DNA from: Isosphaeraceae bacterium
Lineage (GTDB): Bacteria; Planctomycetota; Planctomycetia; Isosphaerales; Isosphaeraceae
Direction: 5' to 3'
Assembly: GCA_031291845.1 (NCBI GenBank)
Contig: JARLIH010000484.1
Location: 1-42,592 of the forward strand
Length of the DNA: 42,592 nt
In this document: positions 17,801-26,854 of the stretch, in pieces
How positions within the stretch are numbered: position 1 is the first letter of the stretch
How the letters are laid out: each line of letters begins with the position of its first letter
Position numbers and translations under genes: made by a program
The notes under the pieces: generated by a model
Seen by the model: the letters and a program-made list of their open reading frames with translations, nothing else
What the model was told of the DNA's origin: nothing
Database searches by the model: none

Positions 17801-20800
17801 CGCCCGGCCGGGACCACCGCAGCGGCGTCGCAACGCGTGCGGTTCCAACCTGTTCCGATCGAGAGCCGGATCAGCTCCACGATGCAGATCCGAGCGCTCA
17901 CCGGGCTCGAAACGCGCTACAACTACGGCCCGAACTTCGCGTGGAACCCGTCCGATTTCGGCCAGGCGCGCATGGCCGCGCTGGCGTGGCTCTATTCGCT
18001 CGGCCAGAAGGAGGGCGAAAACCCGGCGTTCGTCGCCCGCTGGCGGGAGGCGCAGGCCAAGAGCCCTCAGGACCCGCGCCCGCTCTGGGACCTGTGCTAC
18101 CTCGCGCTCGTGCGCGACGACTCCCGTGAGCTCTACAACTCCGCGAAGGACCTCGCCACGCTCGCGAATTCTGATCCCGAGGCCCAGTGGCTCTACCTCT
18201 ACTCGCTCGGCGGCCGCGCGACCACGGGAAACACCCCCGGCGTTCGGGTCGCACCCGCGGCGGCCTCGGGCGCAGTCGACCGCACGCCACCGCTGGGTGA
18301 GGTCGAGATCAACCGCGTCCTCGCCACGTACGACGCCCTGCACAAGCGGCGGCCCGAATGGGTCCAGCGCAGCGTTCTCGCCAACGTCGCGGCCGAATTG
18401 AAGCGCGCGAAACGCGTGCAGGACGAGGAGCGTCTCTACCGCGATTCGATCGCCAGCGCCAACGATCCGACGGCCCTCTTCGCCGTACTCTCGGCCGTCG
18501 CCGAGAAGGGAGACATGGAGGCGCTGATCGCCATTCTCGACAAAGCCGAGCGGGCCGAAGGCAGCAAGGCCTCGTCGCTCGTGGCGGGCAACCCGTACGG
18601 CGCTTACGGGGTCCCCCAGACGCTGGCCAAGGCCATGACGCTGCGCGCCGACGCCAGGGCCTACGGCGACATCCTCCGCCTCCTCGACCGCTACGATGCG
18701 TCGCAGCTCCTGCAACAACAGCAGCAGCAGGGGCAGCGGCGGCGGTCGTCGCTGCCCAATCCGAACGCTACCCGCAACTACGTCCAGATCTGGACCAACC
18801 CACGCCAGCTCCGCGCTGTTCAACTCGACTTCCCGGGCCCGAACGATCTCTACGACCTGGGTTCGATCCAGCTCCTGCGCAACGCCTACGAGCTGTTCCG
18901 TCGGGGCGACCTGCTGAGCGACCTTGTCAGCCACTACCGCGCGAAGGCCGAGACGGGCAGCGACCCCCAGCGCCTTCGCGCCCGGCTCGCCCTGTGCTAC
19001 CTGCACTGGTGGGGCGAGGAGAAAGACGAGTCGGTCAAGGACCTCACCGAGGCCGTCACGCTGGCCAAGGGAGACGCCGAGCTCCGCCTCACCCTCGCCG
19101 AGCTCCGCGAGCGGCGGGGGGAGGTGGAAGAGGCGCTCGCAGCCGTCGAAGCGGTCGAGGCGCTCGACAATGCGCTCATGCAGAAGCGCGAGACCGCCGC
19201 GCTGCGGCTGGCGGTGATGGCCGGCAACGTGGACCGGGCCCGCACGGCGGCCGAGCGCCTCTTCGGGCTACGACTCGACACCGAGCTCCAGATCCAGCTC
19301 GCCGCGCAGATGCATCAGCTCGGCATGCACGACCTGGCCGAGGCGGTGCTCGCCCGCGCGCGCCGGCGTGCCGGCAACGTCACGTCGGCGCTCGTCAGCC
19401 TGATGAACCAGTACCAGCGACAAGACAAGCCCGACATCGCCGTGCAGGTTGCCCACCAGATCCTGCGCAAGGGGCCGGGGCGGCCGCAACAGCCGGGGTA
19501 CTACAACGAGGACGACAACGCCCGCACCGAGGCCCTGCGGTTCCTCGGACGCTCGGGCAAGCTCAACGAGATGATCGCGCGCGCCGAGGCGCAGGTGCAG
19601 TCGTCGCCGAATGCGCCCGCGGTGCTCCAGACGTTGGCCGATTACTACCGCGCGGCGGGGAACAAGGACAAAGCGCGGGCCACGTACGAGCGGATGGTCA
19701 AGCTCCGTCCCGACGACACCCGGCTCCGCTACCAGGTCGCCCAGAACCTCGTCGAAGCGGGTGACCCCGCGGCCGCGGTCGAGCATTACCGCGCGGCGAT
19801 CAAGGCCGAGCCCGCGCTCTTCCGCAACCAGTACTGGCAGGTTGAAAACGCCTTCCGCGCGGCCAACAAGTACGACGAGCTCGTCGCTCTCGTCGAATCG
19901 CTCGACGTGAAGGCCCTCGGCCAGTACTCCATGCTCGCGAACATTACCTCGAACCTGCTCCAGGATCCGAAGACGCGTGACCAGGGGCTGAAGCTGTTCC
20001 GCCGGTCCTGGCAGGCCTTCCCGAACCAGCGGCCGTCGCTGATCCGCAACCTGTATCAGCAAGACCTGTGGCAGCTCCCCGAGATTTACGACTACGCGCG
20101 GCAGGCCGTCATCCCGAGCGCAGAGCAGACCCAGGTCGTGCCGTGGGCCGGGCTCGATTCAATCATGTCGTGGCAGGGAGACGGCAAGGTCGACAGCGTG
20201 CTCTCGCGCCTGCTCGAGGCGGCCACCAAACAGGGAAAGATCGGCGTGCTGGAGCGCGACGTCGAGGCCGCCCTGAAGCGTTTTCCGGAATGGCTGGGCG
20301 GCAAGGCCCTCCACGCCGTGCTCGACCTCCGCTCGGGGCGGACCAAGAGCGCCGAGAGCGCTGTGACGGAACTGCTGGACGACACGGCGTCCGGGATCTC
20401 GAACGACACCTGCTGGATCCTCGCGCAGGAGCTCGAGAACTTTACGCCCACGCTCGGCGCCGCCGAAACGCTCTACAAGCGCGCGATGAATGACGAGTAC
20501 CAGAGCCGTGGCCTCTCGTACCCCAACCACCCCGCGCGGCGCCTGGTCTTGCTCTACCGGCGCTCGGGTCGTATCGCCGACGCCCGCGAGCTCCTCGTGA
20601 CGCTCTCGAAGGACCACGCGAGCCCCGACTACTACGACCCGAGTCAGGCCATCGCCAACCGGGCGAACATGCTCGGCGGACTGGCGACGCAGCTCGTCGA
20701 CCTGGGCTATCCGGCCGACGCGGTGAACCTTTTCGCCGAGATGATGGGGGAGATCGAAAAGCTTCCCCCCGACTATCGCTACTACCCCGACCGCAACACC

Positions 20801-23800
20801 CTCGAGCAGCAGGCCCAGCAGGGGACGAGCCGGGCCATGCAAGGGCTCGGCCAGGAGGCGCTGGCGCGGACCGTGGCAACGCTGCTGAAGCCCCGGCCAG
20901 AAGCGAAGCAGGGAGAACCCGCGCTCGACCTCGTGCTCCTGGTCCAACCGCGCGACCTGGAGCACGCCCGCGTGATGAGCCTGCTCGCCGTGACGCTTCA
21001 GTCGGCCGGTGACCGGCCCGAGGTGAAGGCCGAGGTCCGCGCGCAGCTCGACCGGTTGAAGAGCGAGTTTCCGAACGACCTGTCGGTTCATATCGCCGAC
21101 GTCTTGACCGTCATGTCCGACGGCAAGGCCGACGCGATCGACGCGGCCAACGGCCGGCTCGGCCGCTTGATGGAGGCGCAGCCGCTCGACGACTTGCCGA
21201 AGGGGACGCGCGCCAACGCCCGGCAACGCGCGCAGGCCGCGCGGCAGATTGGGCTGTGGTTGGCGGCGCGCGCGTGCTGGTCCCACGACTCGGCCCGCGC
21301 GGTGGGCGACCGACTCGCCGCGCGGGCCCTCGAAGCCGCGCGGCGGCAGGCCGATCCCCTCTGGGCCTTGGCGATGTACCGTGAGTGGGGCCAGGCCGCG
21401 CTCGACCACGGCGACCGCGCCGCGGCGGAAAAGCACTGGGGCGCGATGCTCGACCTCGTCCTCACCGCGCCCGTCGCACCGATTGCCGCACCGCCGGGCG
21501 TGGCCGGGACGACGACTTTCACAACGACCGTCCGCAGCGGCGCGCCGGCGACGAAACCGAGCCCCGCGACGCCGAAAGCGGCCCCCGCGGAGCCGAAGAA
21601 GGCGGAGCCGAAACCCAAGGATGAGCCCGCCGCCAAAGCGAAGGTCAAGGTATCCAGCGCGCGCTTTCCGGCCGATCGCTCCGCGGTCGCGACACGCAGG
21701 ATAATCAGGCGGGTGAGCCAGCTCGCTCAAGCCGTCATCGCGCCGCCGGCCCCGGTCGCGGCGCGAGCCGCGCCCGGGCCCGCGCGCGGCGTCTCGGCCC
21801 TGGCCATGGAGCGCTTCACGCAGGCCATGCAGGTGGCAAAGCTCGCCGCCGATCAGGGCATGCACGAGCTCTCGCTCCGCGCCGTGCGGGAGGCGCTCAA
21901 AGGAGGGCCTCCCGTCGGCGGGCCGCAGGTGAACCAGGCCTTCGGGCTGAGCGCCGCCGCGGCGCGAGCTCGCCGCCTCGGCAGCATCGAAGCCCAGCCG
22001 GCCGATGCCTCCGGACCGCTGGTGGAGTCGAGCCTCGCCGCCCTCGATCCGCTTTGGGAAGCGCGCAAGGCGCCGGCGGCGGACGTCTACACGGCGCTCC
22101 GTGACATCGTTCTTCCGCCATCGCGGAACGGCGAGATCTTTCTGTATCCCCGGGAGCTCGTTCAGGGGACGCTCACGCCCCAGAGCGCTGGCCGGCTCCT
22201 CTGTCGCTGGGCGGTCCGCGCCGGCCGGGTAGACGACCTCAAAGAAACGATCGGCAGGCGACAGGCGTCGCCGCTCGCCGAGCTCCCCGCCGCGGTCTTG
22301 CTGACCCAACTGGGCCTGGAGGCGCACGACGACGCGCTGGCCGTGAAAGGGCTGGAGGCGACGGCGACCCGCCTGAAGAAGGACACGCTGCAAACCTCGA
22401 CCGAACTGGCCTGCCACGCGGCCCTGGCGGCCCTGGACCGGTCCGAGACAGGCCCGCGCGCGGCCGCAATCCTGGAGCAGGCCGTCCAGGCGATGGCGAG
22501 CCACCCCAACGAAGAGCCGCAGGGGAGCCTCGCGAAGCACCTGGCGCGTTACCACTTCAACCACAACCAGCCCGAGGCCGGGCGCGCGCAGCTCGAAGCG
22601 TACCTCACGGCCCTGGAGCGGTCGACCATTCGCTACGGCGGAGACTACCCGCTGTACCTGCGCAAGCAGAGACTGGCGAGCGTCGCCGAGGAATTCGCCC
22701 GCGCCCGCCTCTGGCCCGATGCGCTCGAGGCCTTGGGCCGCTTCGCCGACGCCCCGACCGGCAGCAACGGCGACCCGCCCGTCACCGCCGCGCTCAGCGC
22801 GGTCGTGTTCTACCTCGCGGGGCTCCCGGCGGCGGAACGGTTCGATCGACTCAGGACGTGGACGATGCCGGCCGCCAACCGCAGGTCCGTGCGACTCCTC
22901 ACGGCATTCCTCCCCGAGCGGACGCCCCCGGCCGCGTTCTTGGCCGCGGACCACCCGGGCGGAACGGCCGGAACCACGTTGCCGGCGTCCTGCCGCGACG
23001 GCATCGCGAGCACCGCGCGGCTCTTGATCGAAGCGGCCCAGGGATCAGGCCAGCTCGATGCCCTGGCCGCCGAGCTCCAGGCGGCCGACGCGCAGCACGT
23101 CGAGAACGCCGGTCCCCTCTTGGTCCTCACCCAGATCGCGCGGGGGCAAGGGCGTGCCGTCGAAGCACGGGTCAAACTGCGGCTTGAGGCGGTCCGCAAG
23201 GAGCGCGGAAACAATGGTCCGCGTTCCAACGCGCGGGGCGTTCAATGGAACGACTTGTTGCTGGCGGAGGCTTGCTTCGAGGACTCGAGCCTCGTCCCCC
23301 TCGGCCGCGACTTCTCAAAGGAGCTGATCGAGGTCGCGCATCGCCTATGGGGCAACGGCGCCCCGTTCGCCACGCACTTGAACCGTAGTGCGGCCCTGCG
23401 GCAAGCGCGGGTCGAGGACTCCGAGTGGGACGGCGGAGACCCTGGCTTGTCCCTCTGGCATCCCTCCAGTCTTCGTCCCAACCCCACGGCCCCCCACGGC
23501 GGTGTGCCGCCCTTCTGGGTCGCGGCCGAAGGGCACGTCGCCCACATCGGCGGGCGCTCTGACGACTACCTCTATTTCGACTACCCCCTCGAAGGCTCCT
23601 TCGAGTTCTCCCTCGACTTCTACCACGCCGGCTGGAACGAGGCAAACGCGGGCTATGGCGGGTTCGTCTTCGAGCACGTCCACGGCAATTCGGGCATCCT
23701 GTGGCCCATCGGGAACCATCTGCCCTATCAGAACCAGAACGTCGGGGTGAACCCGCGGCGGCTGCTCATGGTCCGGCCCGACGACTTCAACCGCCTGACG

Positions 23801-26587
23801 ATCCAGGTCTCCCCCGAAACGGTGCGTTACGTCGTCAACGGGCACACCTTCTACGAAGATCTTGCCCCGAGCCCCACGAGCCCGTGGCTCTACCTGGAAG
23901 CCGCGCGCGAACGCAAGACCTTCTACCGCAACCTCGCGCTGCGGGGAACTCCGCGCATCCCTCGGGAAGTCCGGCTCACGCATGCCGACCGGCTCGAAGG
24001 CTGGGTCGCGCATTCCTATGGCGAGTCCAAGTACGACCGAACGGCTGACCTCCAGCGCGGCCAGTCGATGGCCCCCGGGTATCGGCAGAACAACGGCCTT
24101 CGGCCCGAGCAGCACGACTGGCTCGGCCGCGACGGACTGATCATCGGCCGTCGCCTCCCCTCGCCGGAGAGGAGCGCCCAGCCGCAGGGTCACCTGTACT
24201 ACCACCGCCCCTTGCGCGACGGCGACGCGCTGACCTATGAGTTCTACTATGAGCCCGGCCTGGTGATGGCCCACCCCGCGCTCGACGGCATCGCGTTCCT
24301 CATCGAGCCCAACGGCGTGCGCGTGCACTGGATGACCGACGCGATCGGAGAAGACTGGACCGGTCTGAGGCCCGACAACGCGATCGAGGAGGCCCCATTT
24401 CGCCGCGCCAAGCCACCGCTCAAGCCCGGCTCGTGGAACGTGCTGAGCGTCCGCTTGAAGGACGGTGTCGCCTCGCTCGCGCTCAACGGGACGTCGATCT
24501 ACGAGCGCCCCCTGGAATCGGGCAACGACCGCCACTTCGGCTTCTATCATGATCGCCAACAGACCGAAGCACGGGTGCGAAACGTCGTCTTGAAAGGGGA
24601 CTGGCCGAACGCGCTGACTCCCGAACAAATGGCCAACTTGCTCGCCCGCCACCCGGGCAAGCCCGCGCTCGCCGAGCGCCGGGCGCGCCAGGCGATCGTG
24701 GGGGAGGAGATCTTTGTCCTCGACTCGGAAAACGTCCTGCGCCGGGCTCGGTCGCAGACTCCGGCAGCGCGCTACGAGACGCTCGCAGCCTGGGTCCTTC
24801 CGGGTGACTCACACGCGCAGTTCCGCCTCGAAGGCGACTTCACCCCTGCCGATCCCGCCCCGCCGGTCGCCCCCGACACGAAAGCACTCAAGGGCCGCCG
24901 GGTCCATACCGGCGGCGCGCTCGAGGCCCCGGCGCTCGAGCTGGTCAAGGTCGCCAAGGAGCTGGACAACCTCGACGCGCTGGCGCAGCAGGTCGAGTCC
25001 CAGAGCACGCCGACGGACCACGAGCGGCGGAGCCAAGCTGCTTTGCTCGCACTCATCCGGATCGCCCAGGAGCGGGACGACCAGGCGGAGACCTTGCTCG
25101 GCAAGCTTCAGCCGCTGCTGGCCGGCGTCGCGAAAGACGCGCCCGTCTGGCAGCGCTGGCCCGAGCTAGTCGCCGCCACCGCCGCCCTGGAACGCCCAGC
25201 GCTCTTGAAGCCAGCGACGGGGCTGCTCGATGAAATCGTCGTCGAGCAGTTGCGCAAGGGGCACACGCCGGGCACGCCCTGGAACATCCAGGCCCACTCG
25301 GCGCGGGCGCGGGCCCACCTGCTCGCGCTGCCGGCCGACCAGCGCAGGCCGCTCGGAGTCGATCCCGACCGAGGACTGTGGTCACCCGTCGCGCTCAGCC
25401 GCGCCTCCGCACGCGGTCCGGGCTGGCCCCTCCCCCGCTGGGCCGCCCGGGGCGGTGCGTTTCAGCTCGACTCCGGCCATGCTGTCGACGAGTTGGTCTT
25501 CAACACACCGCTTCAGGGCAACTTCGAGGTTGCGTGTGAGCTCACCTCGTTTGACTGGCGCGAGATCCGCCTGCCGTACGCCGGATTGGCCGTCGGACTC
25601 GCCGGAGACCGCAAGACGATCGACCTGTTTCACTACAGCCGCGTCTTGCCCAGGACCGCGATCGACCCGCCGCTGAGCGACGTCAAGGACGACCGCTATC
25701 AGTACAAGCTCGTCGTCCACGACGGCCTGTACACCGCGCTCGTCAACGGCCACAAGATTTACGAACGGAACATCCCGACCGCTTATGTCGACCCGTGGTT
25801 CACGATCATCTCCACGTCGCCCTTCATGAACGGCGTCGTCCGAAACGTCACGATCACCGGCGCGCCCGTCGTCCCCGACGCGTTACACCTCTCTGCGCTT
25901 CCCGACCTTACAGGCTGGCTCGCGGACTACTACGACGACTCGGTCGAAGGGGCGAAACCCGCCTGGGAGAAACGCGGGGAGGAGATCCTGGGAAGGCTTT
26001 CCGAAGACATCAACACCGCTCCTTCCAACAACTACGAGGAGCCGGTCAACGGCCCGGCCTCCCCCAGGGCGTCGTACTCCAGCCAGCTCGAAAGCGTGCT
26101 CCAGTACCACCGCCCGATGCTGGAGGACGGCGCGATCACTTATGAGTTCTATTACGAGCCCGGCAAGGCCCACACCCATCCCGCGCTCGACCGCCTCGCG
26201 CTCCTCTTGGAGCCCGACGGCGTCGCGGTTCACTGGCTGACCGACGGCAAGTACGACCGCACTGGCCTGCCGGCCGACAATCGCACGGTCGAGCCCGAAC
26301 ACCGCCGAGGGCCCAAGGCGCTCCCGCTCAAACCGCAAGCCTGGAACCGCGCCGGCCTGAAGCTGACAGGGGACACGATCACACTCTTGCTCAACGACAC
26401 GTTGATCTACGAGCGACCCATCGAGGCGACCAATCAGCGCAACTTCGGGCTGTTCCACTACGCGGACCAGTCCGAGGTGCGTGTCCGCAACGTCGTCTAC
26501 AAAGGGAACTGGCCGAGAACGCTCAACCGCCAAGAGAAAGAGGGGTTAACCGCCAAGGCGCCAAGCACGCCAAGAACAGAAGAGTGA
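14852..26587 (+). CDS. Giant secreted TPR protein with duplicated DUF1583-like beta-sandwich modules
   Basis: About 3,911 residues. The ATG at 14852 has a strong GGAGGAGGG site and opens a signal peptide (AVWLCFGLALG...PAPAQ, residues 1-25). Residues 40-2220 are mostly helical TPR-type repeats (for example YYLGQALVLVGQPDAAAEAL). They include a glutamine run near residue 1290. A Pro/Ala/Lys-rich linker lies at about 2230-2270, then more helical sequence to about 2860. Two large beta-sandwich blocks follow (about 2887-3263 and 3527-3890), each with TYEFYYEPG, HPALD, VHW, IYERP and VRNVV, separated by about 260 helical residues. The block resembles DUF1583-type planctomycete domains (recalled, not searched). 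There is no membrane anchor at the C-terminus. The last 20 residues are encoded by an intergenic repeat. Probably an envelope or extracellular scaffold or glycan-binding protein. Confidence 0.9.
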   Translation: MRFQRAAVWLCFGLALGTTTPAPAQDRPPDDPQASAEEERERKVMERFAALLEKSPRRGTALDRVYGYHVERGTLDGYVKTLQARTAAHPDDGGTWLLLGLLEAQRGRDAAAVTALRQAETQRPGDALPSYYLGQALVLVGQPDAAAEALERAIARKPTRQDLLEIYQALGRIYQRAHRTEQALGVWSRLEAQFPDDLRVKEQIADILAEESQNEPALKRYNELVAKVTDPYRKVQLRVEAAELKVRLGKSPDALADFESLLGQLNPDSWLYREVRRKIEEVFLRNDDLAGLALYYEGWVKKAPEDVEALARLGRTLAQQGRAAEARTWLEKAVKLAPKRRELRLALIEQLVQDKKIKEAEQQYEALSKNEPNNPDVIREWGRMILRDASRPEPERKQAAAAVWMRLAQARENDAVVTAQVADLLRQAELIDEAVALYKKAIALAPGDPQYREYLGEYYHTLKRPDEALATWREIAAGKNRSAKTLGRLAEVLAGFGYRKESVEPIAEAVALEPDNFELRTKQADLLFAVERYDDALKPLDEAEKLADNDEQRDAVLERQIKTYVAANTLADRTVTLQKELDAGRDASAAGWLRLARYYEAGQKLPEATAAVQRATRLDEKSIPAWAAAARIEESAGNLSAAVSAQRRLTALDRRARADYLTSIAKLEARLGRRDDALKAGRELLAASPGNPESHQFFADLCFQLGEVEDGLDALRRSVRSNPADPKVVLTLAEALAQQFRTDEASELFWRAFDKTKELDAKLGIVARLTELALQRNQLDKLVARFERLQREPNQEREMTLCLAQAYQSSGDYGTARQTVERLLGTNTRDTQLFQQLSLLAENEGDIAAAAKYQRQVCELASTDEGWTRLAQLYLRAGDMTEAEAVWARLAGGAQQQPGRVLMAADSLLSHGKREAVLAITEGLLKTDPKDWDALYREGVALAGLKRNDEAVRRFEAILDLHLGDGEESAIIKARKKAGPGPGRPAGTTAAASQRVRFQPVPIESRISSTMQIRALTGLETRYNYGPNFAWNPSDFGQARMAALAWLYSLGQKEGENPAFVARWREAQAKSPQDPRPLWDLCYLALVRDDSRELYNSAKDLATLANSDPEAQWLYLYSLGGRATTGNTPGVRVAPAAASGAVDRTPPLGEVEINRVLATYDALHKRRPEWVQRSVLANVAAELKRAKRVQDEERLYRDSIASANDPTALFAVLSAVAEKGDMEALIAILDKAERAEGSKASSLVAGNPYGAYGVPQTLAKAMTLRADARAYGDILRLLDRYDASQLLQQQQQQGQRRRSSLPNPNATRNYVQIWTNPRQLRAVQLDFPGPNDLYDLGSIQLLRNAYELFRRGDLLSDLVSHYRAKAETGSDPQRLRARLALCYLHWWGEEKDESVKDLTEAVTLAKGDAELRLTLAELRERRGEVEEALAAVEAVEALDNALMQKRETAALRLAVMAGNVDRARTAAERLFGLRLDTELQIQLAAQMHQLGMHDLAEAVLARARRRAGNVTSALVSLMNQYQRQDKPDIAVQVAHQILRKGPGRPQQPGYYNEDDNARTEALRFLGRSGKLNEMIARAEAQVQSSPNAPAVLQTLADYYRAAGNKDKARATYERMVKLRPDDTRLRYQVAQNLVEAGDPAAAVEHYRAAIKAEPALFRNQYWQVENAFRAANKYDELVALVESLDVKALGQYSMLANITSNLLQDPKTRDQGLKLFRRSWQAFPNQRPSLIRNLYQQDLWQLPEIYDYARQAVIPSAEQTQVVPWAGLDSIMSWQGDGKVDSVLSRLLEAATKQGKIGVLERDVEAALKRFPEWLGGKALHAVLDLRSGRTKSAESAVTELLDDTASGISNDTCWILAQELENFTPTLGAAETLYKRAMNDEYQSRGLSYPNHPARRLVLLYRRSGRIADARELLVTLSKDHASPDYYDPSQAIANRANMLGGLATQLVDLGYPADAVNLFAEMMGEIEKLPPDYRYYPDRNTLEQQAQQGTSRAMQGLGQEALARTVATLLKPRPEAKQGEPALDLVLLVQPRDLEHARVMSLLAVTLQSAGDRPEVKAEVRAQLDRLKSEFPNDLSVHIADVLTVMSDGKADAIDAANGRLGRLMEAQPLDDLPKGTRANARQRAQAARQIGLWLAARACWSHDSARAVGDRLAARALEAARRQADPLWALAMYREWGQAALDHGDRAAAEKHWGAMLDLVLTAPVAPIAAPPGVAGTTTFTTTVRSGAPATKPSPATPKAAPAEPKKAEPKPKDEPAAKAKVKVSSARFPADRSAVATRRIIRRVSQLAQAVIAPPAPVAARAAPGPARGVSALAMERFTQAMQVAKLAADQGMHELSLRAVREALKGGPPVGGPQVNQAFGLSAAAARARRLGSIEAQPADASGPLVESSLAALDPLWEARKAPAADVYTALRDIVLPPSRNGEIFLYPRELVQGTLTPQSAGRLLCRWAVRAGRVDDLKETIGRRQASPLAELPAAVLLTQLGLEAHDDALAVKGLEATATRLKKDTLQTSTELACHAALAALDRSETGPRAAAILEQAVQAMASHPNEEPQGSLAKHLARYHFNHNQPEAGRAQLEAYLTALERSTIRYGGDYPLYLRKQRLASVAEEFARARLWPDALEALGRFADAPTGSNGDPPVTAALSAVVFYLAGLPAAERFDRLRTWTMPAANRRSVRLLTAFLPERTPPAAFLAADHPGGTAGTTLPASCRDGIASTARLLIEAAQGSGQLDALAAELQAADAQHVENAGPLLVLTQIARGQGRAVEARVKLRLEAVRKERGNNGPRSNARGVQWNDLLLAEACFEDSSLVPLGRDFSKELIEVAHRLWGNGAPFATHLNRSAALRQARVEDSEWDGGDPGLSLWHPSSLRPNPTAPHGGVPPFWVAAEGHVAHIGGRSDDYLYFDYPLEGSFEFSLDFYHAGWNEANAGYGGFVFEHVHGNSGILWPIGNHLPYQNQNVGVNPRRLLMVRPDDFNRLTIQVSPETVRYVVNGHTFYEDLAPSPTSPWLYLEAARERKTFYRNLALRGTPRIPREVRLTHADRLEGWVAHSYGESKYDRTADLQRGQSMAPGYRQNNGLRPEQHDWLGRDGLIIGRRLPSPERSAQPQGHLYYHRPLRDGDALTYEFYYEPGLVMAHPALDGIAFLIEPNGVRVHWMTDAIGEDWTGLRPDNAIEEAPFRRAKPPLKPGSWNVLSVRLKDGVASLALNGTSIYERPLESGNDRHFGFYHDRQQTEARVRNVVLKGDWPNALTPEQMANLLARHPGKPALAERRARQAIVGEEIFVLDSENVLRRARSQTPAARYETLAAWVLPGDSHAQFRLEGDFTPADPAPPVAPDTKALKGRRVHTGGALEAPALELVKVAKELDNLDALAQQVESQSTPTDHERRSQAALLALIRIAQERDDQAETLLGKLQPLLAGVAKDAPVWQRWPELVAATAALERPALLKPATGLLDEIVVEQLRKGHTPGTPWNIQAHSARARAHLLALPADQRRPLGVDPDRGLWSPVALSRASARGPGWPLPRWAARGGAFQLDSGHAVDELVFNTPLQGNFEVACELTSFDWREIRLPYAGLAVGLAGDRKTIDLFHYSRVLPRTAIDPPLSDVKDDRYQYKLVVHDGLYTALVNGHKIYERNIPTAYVDPWFTIISTSPFMNGVVRNVTITGAPVVPDALHLSALPDLTGWLADYYDDSVEGAKPAWEKRGEEILGRLSEDINTAPSNNYEEPVNGPASPRASYSSQLESVLQYHRPMLEDGAITYEFYYEPGKAHTHPALDRLALLLEPDGVAVHWLTDGKYDRTGLPADNRTVEPEHRRGPKALPLKPQAWNRAGLKLTGDTITLLLNDTLIYERPIEATNQRNFGLFHYADQSEVRVRNVVYKGNWPRTLNRQEKEGLTAKAPSTPRTEE

Positions 26588-26753
26588 AAGAGGAGAGAGA
26601 CGAGGACAGAGTATTAAGGTTGGCATCCCGCATGGACCGCGCTGGCCCGGGTTAATGGCCTCACGAGAACTCTCACAATTTCCTTCAACTCGCTTGATCT
26701 CTTCTCCTCTTACCTTGGCGTTCTTGGCGGTTAATCTCCGCTTCTTTCTCGGT
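26526..26753. repeat. Palindromic ACCGCCAAG repeat element, copy B
   Basis: The left arm starts at 26526 (ACCGCCAAGAGAAAGAGG, then TTAACCGCCAAGGCGCCAAG). The right arm (about 26700-26753) is its imperfect inverse, with CTCCTCTTACCTTGGCGTTC and TTGGCGGTTAATC. These are the same words as in copy A at 5954-6137. The left arm is translated as the last 20 residues of the giant protein. The element separates that gene from the moxR operon. Confidence 0.72.
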
Positions 26754-26768
26754 GCTGATCCTTTTCGT

Positions 26769-26795
26769 TTGACAAATGAAATCCTTCGGTATAGC
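26769..26795 (+). promoter_or_regulatory. Possible promoter of the moxR operon
   Basis: TTGACA (26769-26774) is followed after 15 bases by TATAGC (26790-26795). The -35 box is perfect, but the spacing is two bases short of ideal and the -10 box matches at four of six. It ends about 59 bases before the moxR start and lies just after repeat copy B. Confidence 0.4.
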
Positions 26796-26854
26796 GTCCA
26801 AACAGTTCGGTTTATGAGCTTCGGCTCAACGGTCTTCGGGCGGGGGAGCGCGTG

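Noticed and set aside
16754..19006. Open frame of 750 codons on the minus strand
   Set aside because: Shadow of the giant gene; composition is Arg/Gly/Glu-biased with no family motif.
20159..22954. Open frame of 931 codons on the minus strand inside the giant gene
   Set aside because: It is antisense to a continuous protein with clear TPR repeats, has no recognisable domain, and long antisense frames are expected in GC-rich DNA.
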